The position numbers were made by a program, and so were the translations under genes. DNA of 64,000 nucleotides from contig CAVSEK010000013.1 of the NCBI GenBank assembly GCA_963726975.1, forward strand, positions 372,001 through 436,000, read 5' to 3'. The stretch comes from CAVSEK01 sp963726975 (GTDB lineage Bacteria > Actinomycetota > Actinomycetes > Mycobacteriales > SCTD01). The notes beneath the pieces were generated by a model. The model saw nothing but the letters and a program-made list of their open reading frames with translations, was not told where the DNA came from and made no database searches. Numbering within the stretch: position 1 is the first letter of the stretch; the number at the start of each line of letters is the position of its first letter. Shown one piece after another: positions 35,053 through 44,877 of the stretch.

Positions 35053-35878
35053 GTGAGCGTCCCCGCGGACCGGGCGGTGCAGGTCACGGCGCCGGACGAC
35101 CCACGGGTCGCCGACTACGTCGGGCTCACCGACAGCGCCCGGCGGATGCGCCACGAGCCCGCGGCCGGGTTCTTCCTCGCCGAGGGCGAGCAGGTCGTGC
35201 GCCGGGCCGCCGCCGCCGGCCACCCCCGCGCTCGGTGCTGCTGTCGCCGCAGCGGCTGGCCGACCTGCACCCCGAGGTCGCGGCGCTGGACTGCCCGGTG
35301 CTAGGTGGCGCCGTACGACGTGCTGGAGGCCGTCACCGGCTTCCACGTGCACCGCGGGCTGCTGGCCAGCTTCGGCCGGCTGCCCGACCGCGACGGTCGA
35401 CGGCGTGCTCGCCGGCGCTCACCGGGTCGTCGTGCTCGAGGGGATGAACAACCACACCAACCTGGGTGCGGTGTTCCGCAGCGCCGCGGGTCTGGGGATG
35501 GACGCGGTGCTGCTGACCCGCACCTGCGCGGACCCGCTCTACCGCCGCGCGGTGCGGGTCTCGATGGGCGAGGTGTTCGCCGTGCCGTACGCCTACCTCG
35601 ACGACTGGCCCGGCGACCTGGGGCGACCTGCGGGCGCGCGGGTTCCGGCGTGCTCGCGCTGACGCCCGCCGAGGACGCGGTGCGCTGGAGCAGGTGCGGA
35701 CCGGCGACGACGAGCGGGTCGCGCTGCTGCTCGGCGCGGAGGGCCCGGGGCTGACCGGGGACGCGATGGGCGCCAGCGACCTGCGCGGTGCGGATCCCCA
35801 TGGCGGGCGGCGTCGACTCCCTCAACGTCGGCGCCGCCGCGGCCGATCGCCTGCTGGGCCGTCGGCCGCCGACCCTGA
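35053..35878 (+). CDS. SpoU/TrmH-family RNA 2'-O-methyltransferase, several frame changes
   Basis: About 270 aa. All three SPOUT motifs are present: motif 1 'VVLEGMNNHTNLGAVFRSAAGLGMDAVLL', motif 2 'VALLLGAEGPGLTGDAM', motif 3 'RIPMAGGVDSLNVGAA'. The N-terminal substrate-binding domain includes 'EPAAGFFLAEGEQVVRRA'. It methylates a ribose in tRNA or rRNA using SAM bound in the trefoil knot. Frame changes are needed near 35228, 35302, 35395 (GACGTC read as GACGGTC), 35622, 35683, 35787 and 35845. The stop read with the last correction is TGA 35876. GTG 35053 gives the usual N-terminal extension. The exact RNA target cannot be told. Confidence 0.86.
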
Positions 35879-35915
35879 GGACCCTCCCCCCGCGTCCGCT
35901 CGACACGACACGGGC

Positions 35916-35936
35916 GTGTCCGCGTCGGGCGGACGC
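35916..35936. terminator. Hairpin between convergent genes
   Basis: GTGTCCGC (35916-35923) pairs with GCGGACGC (35929-35936) around the loop GTCGG; the stem has one G-T pair. It lies between the convergent RNA methylase (end 35878) and the AceE-like gene (stop 35946). Confidence 0.45.
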
Positions 35937-35945
35937 AGAGCGGGG

Positions 35946-38232
35946 TCAGTCGACGAGGTCGAGCACCGCGCCGACGACCGAGCCCGCGTCGAGGCCGTGC
36001 AGCCGGTGGACGTCGCCGACCCGGCCGCCCTGGCCGAGCTCGGAGACCCCCAGGCAGGTGGTCGGCGAGCCGTGCACCGTGCCGAGGAAGGCCAGCGTGT
36101 GCGGGTGCCCGTCGAGCACGGTGACGAGCGGCGAGCGGCCGCAGAGCCGGTCGAGCACGCCCTCGTCGACGCCGCGACGGGCCGGCGTAGCAGCCCGCCG
36201 GGCGAGGAAGGCGCGCCACAGCCGGTCGTACGACGTCACGACGACGACGTCGCAGGCGACCCCGATGCGCGGCGAGCCGGTCGGCGGCCGTCGCAGCGCC
36301 TCCGGCACGAGCGCGCCCGCGACCGCGACAGTGGCCCGCTGGCCCTCGGCGGCGCAGGCGGTAGCCACCGGCCAGGACGTCGCGCCGCCGCTGCGTCCGC
36401 CCTCCGCGTCGGCCGGCAGCCGGCCAGGGCCTGGTCCACGGGGCGGGTGGACAGCCGGAGGTAGGCGGACTCGCCGTCAGGGCGGCCGAGCCGCGACAAG
36501 CGCTCGAGCAGGCACCACTCGAGGTCGGCGCGCGAAGGCGGGCTCGTAGGCCGTGACGCCGGGCTGCTCCAGCCCGATGGACGGGGTCGTGATGCTCTGG
36601 TGCGCCCCTCCTTCGGGGGCGAGGGTCACGCCGGAGGGGGTGCCGACGAGCAGCGACTGGCCACCGGCGTACGACCCGAAGATCCACGGCTCTAGCGCCC
36701 GGGCGACGAACGGGTCGTAGACCGTGCCGATCGGCAGCAGCGGCTCGGCCGTGCGTCAGCCAGGTCGCGCCGAGCTCGCCGAGCAGGCAGACGAGGTTGA
36801 CCTCGGCGATGCCGAGCTCGAGGTGCTGGCCGCTCGTCGTCTCGCGCCAGCGCACCAGCCGGTCGTCGGGGGGCCCGTCGGTCGGCGAACCAGTCGTGCG
36901 GTCGTGCGGCGGACCACACGCCCACCTTGTTGATCCAGCCGCCGGTGTTGGTGCACAGGCGACGTCGGGGGAGACGGTGACGACCCTGGCGGCGACGTCG
37001 GGGGCGACGCGCGTCAGGTCGGTGAGGACCCGGCCGAGCGTGCCTGCGTGGAGCTGGACGCCTTGTGCTGCGGCCCAGCGTCGTCGGGACGCCGGCGGAC
37101 GCGACCGGCTCCAGCGGTCGCGGGCCAGCCGCTGCGCCGCCGCGGCGCAGCGGCGCCGCCGCGGGCGCCGGCGTCGGGCAGCGCGCCACGGGTCGTCGGC
37201 GGCCGCGCCGAGGGCGACGGCGAGCTCGCGCGTACTGCGCTCGGTCAGCAGCGCCGAGTGGTTGGCCGGGTGGCCCTCGGTGGGCAGCCCGAAGCCCTTG
37301 ACGGTGTAGGCGAACACCACCGTCGGACCGCTCGGCGTCGACGCGCGCGGAAGCGCCGCGCAGCGGTCGAGGTCGTGCCCGCCGAGGTCGCGCAGCGAGG
37401 CGCGCGACCTCGTCGTCGGGCAGCGGCGAGCGGCCCGCGAGCGCCTCGCGCCGTCACGAGCGCCGCGGAGCCGCTCGGCGGGCGTGCGCAGCAGCCACTG
37501 GTACTCCTCGTTGCTCATGGCGTCGATGCGGTGGCGCAGCTCGCTCGCCGCCGTCGCGGGCGAACAGCCCTGCAGCAGCCGGCCGTACTTCGCCTCCAGC
37601 ACCTGCCACCCCGCGGCGGCGAACATGCCCTGCCAACGGCTACCGCGATGTCGGGCACGATCCGGTCGAGCGACTGGCGGTTGAGGTCGACGACCCACAG
37701 CACCTCGCCGAGCCGCTGCACCATCGGGTCCGCGACGCACTCCCAGATCGCGCCCTCGTCGAGCTCGGCGTCGCCGAGAAGGCTGACCTGCCGGCCGCCG
37801 GGCGCCACGTCGCCGCGGCGCGCGAGGTAGCGCCGGGCGAGCGCGCCCCACACCGGTGCGGTCGCGCCGAGGCCGACCGAACCGGTGGAGTAGTCGGGAC
37901 GGTCCGGGTCCTTGGTGCGCCAGGGGTAGGGCTGCAGCCCGCCCAGGTCGCGCAGCCGCGGCAGGTAGGACGGGGTCGAGCCGGCCGATCAGGGAGTTGA
38001 GCGCGTGCAGCACGGGCGAGGCGTGCGGCTTGACCGAGACCCGGTCGGCGGCCGTGAGCACGTCGAACCACAGCGCGGTCATGACCGTCACCAGGGACGC
38101 GCTGGACGCCTGGTGGCCGCCGACCTTCACCCCCGACGGGTCCGGCTCGCGGTTGGCGGCCTGGACGACCGACGTCGCGAGCCACAGCACCCGCCGCTCG
38201 ACCTCGCGCAGCAGCTGCTCGTCCTCGTCCAC
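35946..38232 (-). CDS. AceE-like thiamine-diphosphate transketolase-family enzyme, many frame changes
   Basis: About 760 aa. The N-terminal half reads 'GGHQASSASLVTVMTALWFDVLTAADRVSVKPHASPVLHALN', 'DYSTGSVGLGATAPVWGALARRYLARRG' and the ThDP motif 'VSLLGDAELDEGAIWECV...VLWVVDLNRQSLD', as in homodimeric pyruvate dehydrogenase E1 but shorter. The middle has 'VVFAYTVKGFGLPTEGHPANHSALL', and the pyrimidine domain 'GQHLELGIAEVNLVCLLGELG' keeps the catalytic Glu. It probably decarboxylates pyruvate or another 2-oxoacid; a role with a separate E2 is not evident here. Frame changes are dense (37980, 37620, 37455, 37405, 37120, 36960, 36760, 36540, 36360, 36185). GTG 38232 starts 'DEDEQLLREVERRV'. The breaks look like sequence error. 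Confidence 0.78.
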
Positions 38233-38424
38233 GACCCCGATCCTGCCCGACGGTCCGGGCCGGGTGAGCAGCCTCACCCGGCCCGGCGCACCTGACGGGA
38301 ACCTGTGCCGGGCGCCGCTCGTCCCGCGCTGCTGCCCGGTCCGGCGTAGGTTGACCGCACCCACCACCCGCGCCCGGCGTCCGCCGGGCCGTCCCGGCGC
38401 CCCAACGGGCGCTCCGGAGGTCCC

Positions 38425-40549
38425 GTGCCTGTCCTGACCCCACGTGCCCGGCGTCGGGGGGTGGCCGCGACCGCGGCCGCTCTCCTGGTCGCCGGCCTGT
38501 CCGCGACGACAGCCCTGCCGGCCGACGCCGCCTCGCCCGACGCCGGGACGGTGTCCCCGACGGCGCCCACCGCGTCCTACACGGGTGGCCCGTTCGTCGC
38601 CCCCAACGTCACCGGTACCGCCGGGACGGTGGACTGCAGCGCCCCGCAGTCCTGCGACGACTACGCGCTGACCGTCGACGCCCCCGCCGGCTACGCCGCC
38701 GACCACGGTCTGACCATCAGCGTCGCGTGGCCGTCGTCGGCCGCCGACTTCGACGTCTACCTGCTCGACGCCGCGGGCAGCGAGGTCGCCTCCGCGGCGT
38801 CGTCGGCGGACCCGGAGGTCATCCAGGTCCCGCCGAACGCCGGCACCTACACCGTGCGGGTCGTGCCCTTCGCCCCGGCGGGGCAGAGCTACACGGCCGA
38901 CATCGCGCTCACCTCCGCCCCGGCCGACCCGCCGGTGTCGAAGGCGCCCGCCAGCGGCTACAAGAACTTCCCCGCCCCCGAGGGCATCTCCGACGCCCAC
39001 AACGCCGGTGAGCCCTCGATCGGGTGGAACCCGAAGACGGGCAAGGCGCTGTACCAGTCCTACCTGTCGACCTACCGCGTCGGCTTCACCGACGGTGCCG
39101 GCGGCACGACCGCCGAGTACGTCGACCAGAGCGCGTCGGTCGCCAACGGCTGCGCCGTCGGCAGCACCACGAGCCTCGACCCGATCCTCGCGACCGACAG
39201 GGCGACCGGCCGCACCATCGAGTCGCAGCTGCTCGACGCGCGGGTCTTCGGCAGCCTGTCCTGCGTCACCAGCGACGACGGCGCGACCTGGCAGCCCAGC
39301 CAGGGCGGCGGCCTCAACGCCGGCGTCGACCACCAGACGCTCGGCTGGGGCCCCTACGCCCCCGGCGGCGTCGACAGCGCCCTGCGCACCTACCCCAGCG
39401 AGCTCTACTACTGCTCGCAGGACATCGCCACGGCGTACTGCTCGACCTCCTCGGACGGCGGCACCGTCTTCAGCCCGTCGGTCCCGCTGTACGACCTGCA
39501 GCAGTGCGGCGGCCTGCACGGGCACGTCAAGGTCGGCCCCGACGGCACCGCCTACGTGCCGAACAAGGCCTGCTTCGGCCACCCGGCCGTGGTCGTCTCG
39601 GTCGACAACGGCAAGACCTGGGCGATCCGCCCGGTGCCGAGCGCCACCCCCGGCGAGAGCGACCCGTCGGTCGCGATCGCCGACGACGGCACGGTCTACC
39701 TGAGCTGGAACGGCGCCGACAACCACGCCTTCACCAGCGTCAGCCGCGACCGCGGCGAGCACTGGACGACGCCCTACGACGTCGGCAAGCAGCTCGGCAT
39801 CCAGAACGTGGCGTTCCCGGCGGCGGTGGCCGGCGACAGCGGTCGTGCCGCCGTGGCGTTCGTCGGGACCACGACCGGCGGCAACTCCCAGGAGACCGAC
39901 GTCTTCCAGGGCGTCTGGCAGCTCTACGTCGCCGCCACCTACGACGGCGGCAAGACCTGGAAGACCTCCAACGCGACCGGCGCCGACCCCGTGCAGCGCG
40001 GCTCGGTCTGCACCGGCGGCACCACCTGCGGCAGCGACCGCAACCTGCTCGACTTCATCGATGCGACGATCGACGACGACGGCCGCGTCCTGGTCGGCTA
40101 CGCCGACGGCTGCACCGCCGACTGCGTGACGACGACCAACCCGGTCGACGGCAGACCGCGGGCTACCGCGACGCGCTGGCGACCATCGCCCGGCAGAGCA
40201 CGGGCTGCGGATGCACGCCGCGGACGACCCGCTGCCGGACCTGGCCGTCAGCGGCTGCGCAAGACCAAGGACGCGAGGGCCGTACGCACGTCTCGGCCCT
40301 GGTGCGCAACCTCGGCCGCGAGGGCGTCACGGACGCCGTCGTCCGCTTCACGAGGGCTGCCCGTGCGCGGGCAAGGTCATCGGCAGCAAGACCGTGTCGC
40401 TGCGGCCCGGCAAGTCCAGCGGGTCGACGTGGTCTGGACCGCCCCGAAGAAGGGCAGCCACACCGTCTACGCGGTCGCCGACCCCGGCAACCGCATCCGC
40501 GAGACCCGGGAGAGCAACAACAAGTGCTCCGCGAGGTTCACGTCTCTGA
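38425..40549 (+). CDS. Secreted sialidase-like (BNR/Asp-box) beta-propeller with PPC and CARDB-like domains
   Basis: About 700 aa. A signal peptide (1-36, ending ADA) is followed by a bacterial pre-peptidase C-type domain (about 50-165; 'ADFDVYLLDAAGSEVASAAS', 'AGTYTVRVVPFA'). Residues 190-570 form a propeller with four clear Asp-boxes (SDDGATW, SVDNGKTW, SRDRGEHW, TYDGGKTW) but I do not see the sialidase Arg triad. The end ('HVSALVRNLGREGVTDAVVRF', 'KKGSHTVYAVADPGNRIRETRESNNKC') is a CARDB-like adhesion domain. It is probably an extracellular carbohydrate-binding or hydrolytic protein. Frame changes lie near 40152, 40240-40280 and 40350-40430. The true stop near 40549 is blurred by an indel. 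Confidence 0.78.
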
Positions 40550-41058
40550 CCCCCGCCCGCGCGCCGCCGCCCTCGCCGTGGCCGTCCTGCCCTGGACGGC
40601 CGCGTGCGGGGGCGGCGGCGTGCCCGCCGCCCGCCGAGGCGGCGGCGCCGAGCCCGGCGCCGACCCCCTTCGTGAGCCTGCCCGCAGCCCCGCTGGCCTG
40701 CGGGGCGACCCGGGCCTCGCCCTGCCCGACGGCTGGCCGGCCGGGGTCCCGCTGCCCGCCGGGCTCGTCGTCACCCGCACCGAGCGGCGCAGCGGGGACC
40801 GCCTCATCGCCACGACCCGCGTCCCGGGGACTGGCGCGAGCTCGTGCGCTTCTTCGACGCTGCGCTGCCGGCGGCCGGCTACACCCAGCGCAACGGGCAG
40901 GTCGACCCGTTCGACGCCGAGTCGGACTTCGTCGGGGCGCGTGCAGGGCCGCTGGGCGCGGCCTGTCGCCCGAGTGCGAGGGCGCGGCGAGCCTGACGGT
41001 GCTCGTGCTCCCTGCGGCGGGAGCGCTGCCCCCGCCGTCGCCCGTCGCGAGCCCGTAG
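40544..41058 (+). CDS. Putative lipoprotein, frame changes
   Basis: Following the propeller gene, the frame 'SDPRPRAAALAVAVLPWTAACGGGG' gives a signal sequence with lipobox-like TAAC, then 'LPDGWPAGVPLPAGLVVTRTERRSGDRLIATTRVPG', 'FFDAALPAAGYTQRNGQVDPFDAESDFVG' and, after a frame change, 'PECEGAASLTVLVLPAAG' to TAG 41056. The pattern (polar ratio 'YTQRNGQ...ESDF') is that of small lipoproteins with a two-layer alpha/beta fold seen in actinobacteria. No start codon is visible in frame at about 40544 (GTCTCT), so an error at the start is likely. Frame changes also lie near 40690, 40830 and 40940. Function unknown. Confidence 0.55.
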
Positions 41059-41059
41059 G

Positions 41060-43055
41060 TCAGTCGGTGCCGGCCGGTGCGTGCGCGCGGCGACCGCGAT
41101 CGGGGCGCGCAGCAGCGCGTCGGGGATCCCGAAGCCGGCGACGAGGTCGAGCGCGTGCGGCCGCACCGCGCGGCACAGCTCGTCGACCTGCGTGACCAGC
41201 CCGCGCGAGGTGTCGGCGCGAGAACCAGCCGTGCTCGAGCCACCAGGCCCGGTCGCGCTCGAGCACCGAGAGGGTCCACAGGTCGCGCAACGTGCCCAGC
41301 AGCGGGAGGTCCTCGCGCTCGACCGTGGCGGTGAACGCCTCGTGCACGACCCGCTCGACGTGGGCCGTGGCCGCGGACAGGGCGTGGTCCTGGCAGTGCG
41401 ACAGCGCCCGCAGCGCGTCCATGCCCTCCCCGCCGGTGAGGCGGCGCAGCCGACGGGCGAGGGAGTCGACGAGGCGCTCCTCGCGGAAGCGCAGCGCGGC
41501 GCCCTGCACCCCCGGGTCGAGCAGGTCGCCGTCGGGCCGCAGCGACCGGCCGAGGTCGCCGAGGACCCGGCCGGCCTGCCGGGAGGTCAGGTGCCGGACC
41601 ATCCCGACCGCGTCGAGGTCCTCGAACTGCGAGGCGTAGTCCGACAGCAGCGTCTTGGCCACCAGCTGCAGCAGCACCGTGTTGTCGCCCTCGAAGGTGA
41701 CGAAGACGTCGGAGTCGGCGCGCAGCGCGGCGAAGCGGTTCTCCGCCAGGTAGCCCTTGCCGCCGCAGCACTCCCGGGACTGCTGCACGGCGCCGACCAT
41801 GTGCCACGTGCAGTAGGCCTTGAGCCCGGCCGCGAGCGCCTCGACCTCGCGCTGCTCGGCGGGGCTGGGCTCGCCGAGCACGGCCCGGGCGTACTTCTCG
41901 GTGAGCACGTCGTGCGCCGACTGCAGGGCGTACGACGCGGCGACCGCGGGCAGCAGCCGGCGCTGGTGGGTGAGGTAGTCCATGAGCGGGGTGTCCATCT
42001 CCAGCCCGGTGCCGAACTGCCGCCGCCGCTCGCCCCAGCGCACCGCCGTCGTCAGGGCGTTGCGGGCCACCGACAGGCCGGCCCCGGCGATGCAGATCCG
42101 GCCCTCGACGAGCGCGCCGATCATCGTGAAGAAGCGCCCCGCCGGCGAGGCGATGGGGGAGGTGTACTCGCCGTCCTCGCTGACGGACGCGAAGCGGTCG
42201 AGCAGCGCGTCGCGCGGCACGCGCACGGCCGACAGCCGCAACCGGCCGTTGTCGACGCCCTGCAGCCCCATCTTGTCGCCGCAGTCCTCGATCTCGACGC
42301 CGTCGAGCACGCGCCCCTGCTCGTCGCGGACCGGTACGAGGAACGCGTGCACGCCGCGCTGCTCGCCCGCGACGTCGAGCTGGGCGAAGACGACGGCCAG
42401 GCGGGCGTGCCGGGCGAGGTTGCCGATCCAGTCCTTGCGGGCGTCCTCGTCGGGCGTGTGCACGACGAACTCCTGCGCGTCGGCGTCGTAGCGCGCCTGG
42501 GTGCGGATGCTGCGCACGTCGGAGCCGTGACCGCTCTCGCTCATGCCGAAGCAGCCGGGCAGGTCCAGCGTCCCGACGTCGCGCAGGTGGGCGGCGTGGT
42601 GCTTCTCGGTGCCGAGCCGGTGGATCGAGCCGCCGAACAGGCCGAACTGCACACCGACCTTGACGAGCAGCGACAGGTCGCCGTGGCCCAGGGTCTGGAA
42701 GCCCGCGACGCGGCCGGCCGGGTCGTCGGCCCCGCCGTACTGCTCCGGGAAGGACCGGGCGCCCGAGCCGGTCTGCGCGAGCTCGCGGCACCACGCCAGG
42801 ACGAGGTCGCGGTAGTCGTCGCGCGGCATGCCGTCGGCCTGCTCGAGACCGAGGCCGCACAGCGCGTCGCGGGTCTCCTGCCGGTGCTCGGCGTGCGGCC
42901 CGTCGAGGACGGCCTGCAGCCGGGCGACGTCGACCAGGTCGCGCGCGTGCGCGGGGTCGGACCGGGCGGGCGCGAGCGCGTCGGCAGCGGCGGGGCCGGC
43001 CGGGTCAGAAGCGGCAGCGGGCGCAGGGGAGGCAGCGGGCGCAGGGGGCAGCCAT
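41060..43055 (-). CDS. Acyl-CoA oxidase/dehydrogenase-like flavoprotein
   Basis: About 660 aa, the length of acyl-CoA oxidases rather than 380-aa dehydrogenases. Features are 'GDLSLLVKVGVQFGLFGGSIHRLGTEKHH', 'LPGCFGMSESGHGSDVRSIRTQARYD' (FAD/substrate loop), 'DWIGNLARHARLAVVFAQL', 'GRICIAGAGLSVARNALTTAVRWGERRRQFG' and 'SRECCGGKGYLAENRFAALRADSDVFVTFEGDNTVLLQLVAKTLL', where Glu of EGDN is the catalytic base. It introduces the 2,3-double bond in fatty acyl-CoA, possibly using O2. Frame changes near 41219 and 41095 affect only the C-terminus. The ATG at 43055 is one base out of frame with the conserved sequence, so the start is uncertain; an indel just after it is likely. Confidence 0.85.
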
Positions 43056-43066
43056 GGCGCACCGTA

Positions 43067-43098
43067 CCGCCGCCCGGGCCCGCCCGGGCAGGCGGCGG
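43067..43098 (-). terminator. Imperfect hairpin downstream of the M56 gene
   Basis: A GC-rich inverted repeat (CCGCCGCCCGGG and CCCGGGCAGGCGG, with a bulged A) lies 10 bp after the M56 stop (43108) and before the acyl-CoA oxidase start. It may end the BlaI-M56 transcript. Confidence 0.4.
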
Positions 43099-43107
43099 CC
43101 CGGGCGG

Positions 43108-44022
43108 TCAGAGCACGGCGGGCAGCAGCGCCCCGAGGACCGGCAGGAGCGCGACGAGCACCACCGCGAGCAGGACGGCGGCGGTCCGGAGGAGGGGCAG
43201 GGGCGGTGGCGGTCTCAGGAGCCGGCCGGCGCGCACGAGGGCCGCCCCGCTGCCGGCGGGCCCGGCCGCAGCGGGGGCGCCGGCCCCGGGCACGCTCCCC
43301 CCGCCGACCTTGACGAGGGCCCGGGCGAGCGGGCGGGGCCCGTGCCGCCGCGCGGCCCGGTCGTCGGCGAGCACCTCGACGAGCAGCGCGACGCTCTCGC
43401 GGGCCCGCCGCACCGGCGGCACGCCGGGGAAGGTCGCGTCCAGGGCCACGAAGGGGAGCACCACGAGGTCGTGCCGGGCGACGACGTGCGCCAGCTCGTG
43501 GTCGACGACCGCCCGGAGCTCGTCCTCCTCGAGCGCGGCCAGCACGCCGCGGGACACCACGACGCGGGAGCGCCACCCGGGCAGGCAGTAGGCGACCGGC
43601 AGGGCGGAGTCGACGACCGACGCTCCGCGCAGCAGCGGGTTGCGGGTGGCCACGAGGTCGACGAGCGCGCGGTGCCGCGAGCGGTCCCGCACGGTGCGCA
43701 GCAGCGAGCGGCCGAGCACCTGCAGCAGCCGGGCGAGCACCCCGACGAGCACGACCGCAGCGACCAGGGACCACCAGGGCAGCGCGCCCAGCGTGGTCCC
43801 CGGCAGGGCCCGCACCGCCGCGCGCGGGGTCGGGCCGAGCGGCGCCAGCGCGACGGTCGCCGCGGCCTCGAGGGCCAGCAGCCCGGTCGTCAGGCCGAGG
43901 GCCTGCCACAGGAGCAGCGCGGGCACCGGCGCGCGCAGCGGCCAGGCGGCCCGGGCCAGGCGGGGGGCGAGGAGCGCGACCGCGAGCAGGGCGAGCACCT
44001 GCGCAGCGGCCGCGGGCAGCAC
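43108..44022 (-). CDS. M56 (BlaR1/MecR1-like) membrane metallopeptidase
   Basis: 304 aa. Four to five transmembrane helices (near residues 5-22, 33-52, 85-105, 265-300) surround a cytoplasmic zinc-protease domain with HELAH at 175-179 and a downstream Glu/Asp in 'LVEVLADDRAA' as third ligand. It lacks the large penicillin-binding sensor domain of BlaR1, like other short actinobacterial M56 proteins. The gene starts at GTG 44022, six bases after the stop of the BlaI-type repressor, so they form an operon. The expected role is to cleave or inactivate the BlaI repressor when an envelope signal arrives. Confidence 0.9.
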   Translation of the reverse strand: MLPAAAAQVLALLAVALLAPRLARAAWPLRAPVPALLLWQALGLTTGLLALEAAATVALAPLGPTPRAAVRALPGTTLGALPWWSLVAAVVLVGVLARLLQVLGRSLLRTVRDRSRHRALVDLVATRNPLLRGASVVDSALPVAYCLPGWRSRVVVSRGVLAALEEDELRAVVDHELAHVVARHDLVVLPFVALDATFPGVPPVRRARESVALLVEVLADDRAARRHGPRPLARALVKVGGGSVPGAGAPAAAGPAGSGAALVRAGRLLRPPPPLPLLRTAAVLLAVVLVALLPVLGALLPAVL

Positions 44023-44028
44023 GGGCCC

Positions 44029-44376
44029 TCAGCCGGCGTCGAGGGCGCGCCGCAGGGCCTCGGCCTCGGCGGGCGACACCGAGCGGGCGAAGCGCTGCAG
44101 CGCCGCCTCCCGGTCGTCGGCCTGGCCGAGCGCCTGCTCCATGAGGCCGGCGACGAGGTCGGCCCGCGAGCCGACCGCGGCGTACGAGTGGGCGCGCCCG
44201 TCGCGACGTCGGGTCAGCAGGCCCTTGCGCTCGAGCCGGCCGAGCACCGTCAGCCAGGTCGTGTAGGCCAGGCCCCGGCCGGCCAGCGCATCGGCGACCG
44301 CCCGCGCGGTGAGCGGGCCCGGCGCCTCCCACACCACCTGCATGGCCGCGCGCTCGAGGTCTCCGAGGCGGGTCAT
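44029..44376 (-). CDS. BlaI/MecI-family transcriptional repressor
   Basis: 115 aa. A winged-helix domain (5-75; 'LGDLERAAMQVVWEAPGPLTARAVADALAGRGLAYTTWLTVLGRLERKGLLTRRRDGRAHSY') and a C-terminal dimerisation/cleavage helix region are typical. It binds dyad operators and represses until a partner M56 protease removes it. The partner gene lies immediately downstream. ATG 44376 is the natural start. The 101-bp gap to the divergent WhiB gene contains a long dyad (44429-44467), the obvious candidate operator for autoregulation and for control of whiB. Confidence 0.92.
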   Translation of the reverse strand: MTRLGDLERAAMQVVWEAPGPLTARAVADALAGRGLAYTTWLTVLGRLERKGLLTRRRDGRAHSYAAVGSRADLVAGLMEQALGQADDREAALQRFARSVSPAEAEALRRALDAG

Positions 44377-44428
44377 GGGCCGAGCCTAGAGCGGTCCGGC
44401 GAGCCCGTCCTGCCCGCGGACCCGGCCG

Positions 44429-44467
44429 TCTCCTACGTCGAGTAGAACTTCTACGGCGCGTAGGAGA
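44429..44467. promoter_or_regulatory. 39-bp dyad-symmetric operator between blaI-like and whiB-like genes
   Basis: TCTCCTACG (44429-44437) matches CGTAGGAGA (44459-44467) exactly in inverse, and GTAGAA (44442-44447) matches TTCTAC (44449-44454) around a central C. Only the four-base spacers differ. It is the most AT-rich stretch nearby and ends 10 bp before the whiB ATG and about 52 bp before blaI, so a bound dimer pair would block both promoters. Confidence 0.75.
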
Positions 44468-44477
44468 CACTGGGGAC

Positions 44478-44777
44478 ATGCCGGACGTCATCGGGACCGC
44501 ACGACCCCCGGGTGCGCAGGGCTGGCGCTGGGACTGGCAGCTCGAGGCCAGGTGCCGGGGCAGCGACGACCTGTTCTTCCACCCCCACGGCGAGCGCGAG
44601 CCCGCCCGCAGCGAGCGCGAGGCCGCCGCGAAGGCGCTGTGCGCCCGCTGCCCGGTGCGCCGCGAGTGCGGCGAGCACGCCCTGCTCATGGCCGAGCCGT
44701 ACGGCGTGTGGGGCGGGACCACCGAGACCGAGCGCGAGGAGCTGCTGCACGGCCCCCGGGTGGTCCGCCGGCGCTGA
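44478..44777 (+). CDS. WhiB-family iron-sulfur regulator (WhiB4/WblA-like)
   Basis: 99 aa. Four conserved Cys (26, 55, 58, 64; pattern C-x28-C-x2-C-x5-C) bind a [4Fe-4S] cluster, and the beta-turn GVWGG is at 76-80, followed by a basic C-terminus (HGPRVVRRR) for DNA contact. 'CRGSDDLFFHPHGEREPARSERE' most resembles WhiB4 of mycobacteria and WblA of streptomycetes, which react to oxidative stress and development. ATG 44478 starts 10 bp after the dyad operator, so repression by the divergent BlaI-type regulator is likely. The downstream MoxR operon begins 100 bp later. Confidence 0.93.
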   Translation: MPDVIGTARPPGAQGWRWDWQLEARCRGSDDLFFHPHGEREPARSEREAAAKALCARCPVRRECGEHALLMAEPYGVWGGTTETEREELLHGPRVVRRR

Positions 44778-44877
44778 GGCCGGGCGCGCTCCGGGTCGTC
44801 GCCGAGCGCTGCCGCGGGCAGACTCACAGCCGAGGCGCAGCCGGGGCTCACGGCGCGCTCACGCCCGGAGGAGTCCC

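Noticed and set aside
41060..44851. One long minus-strand protein covering the acyl-CoA oxidase and the M56/BlaI region
   Set aside because: The part beyond 43055 is the antisense or shifted frame of M56 and BlaI genes, which have clear motifs.
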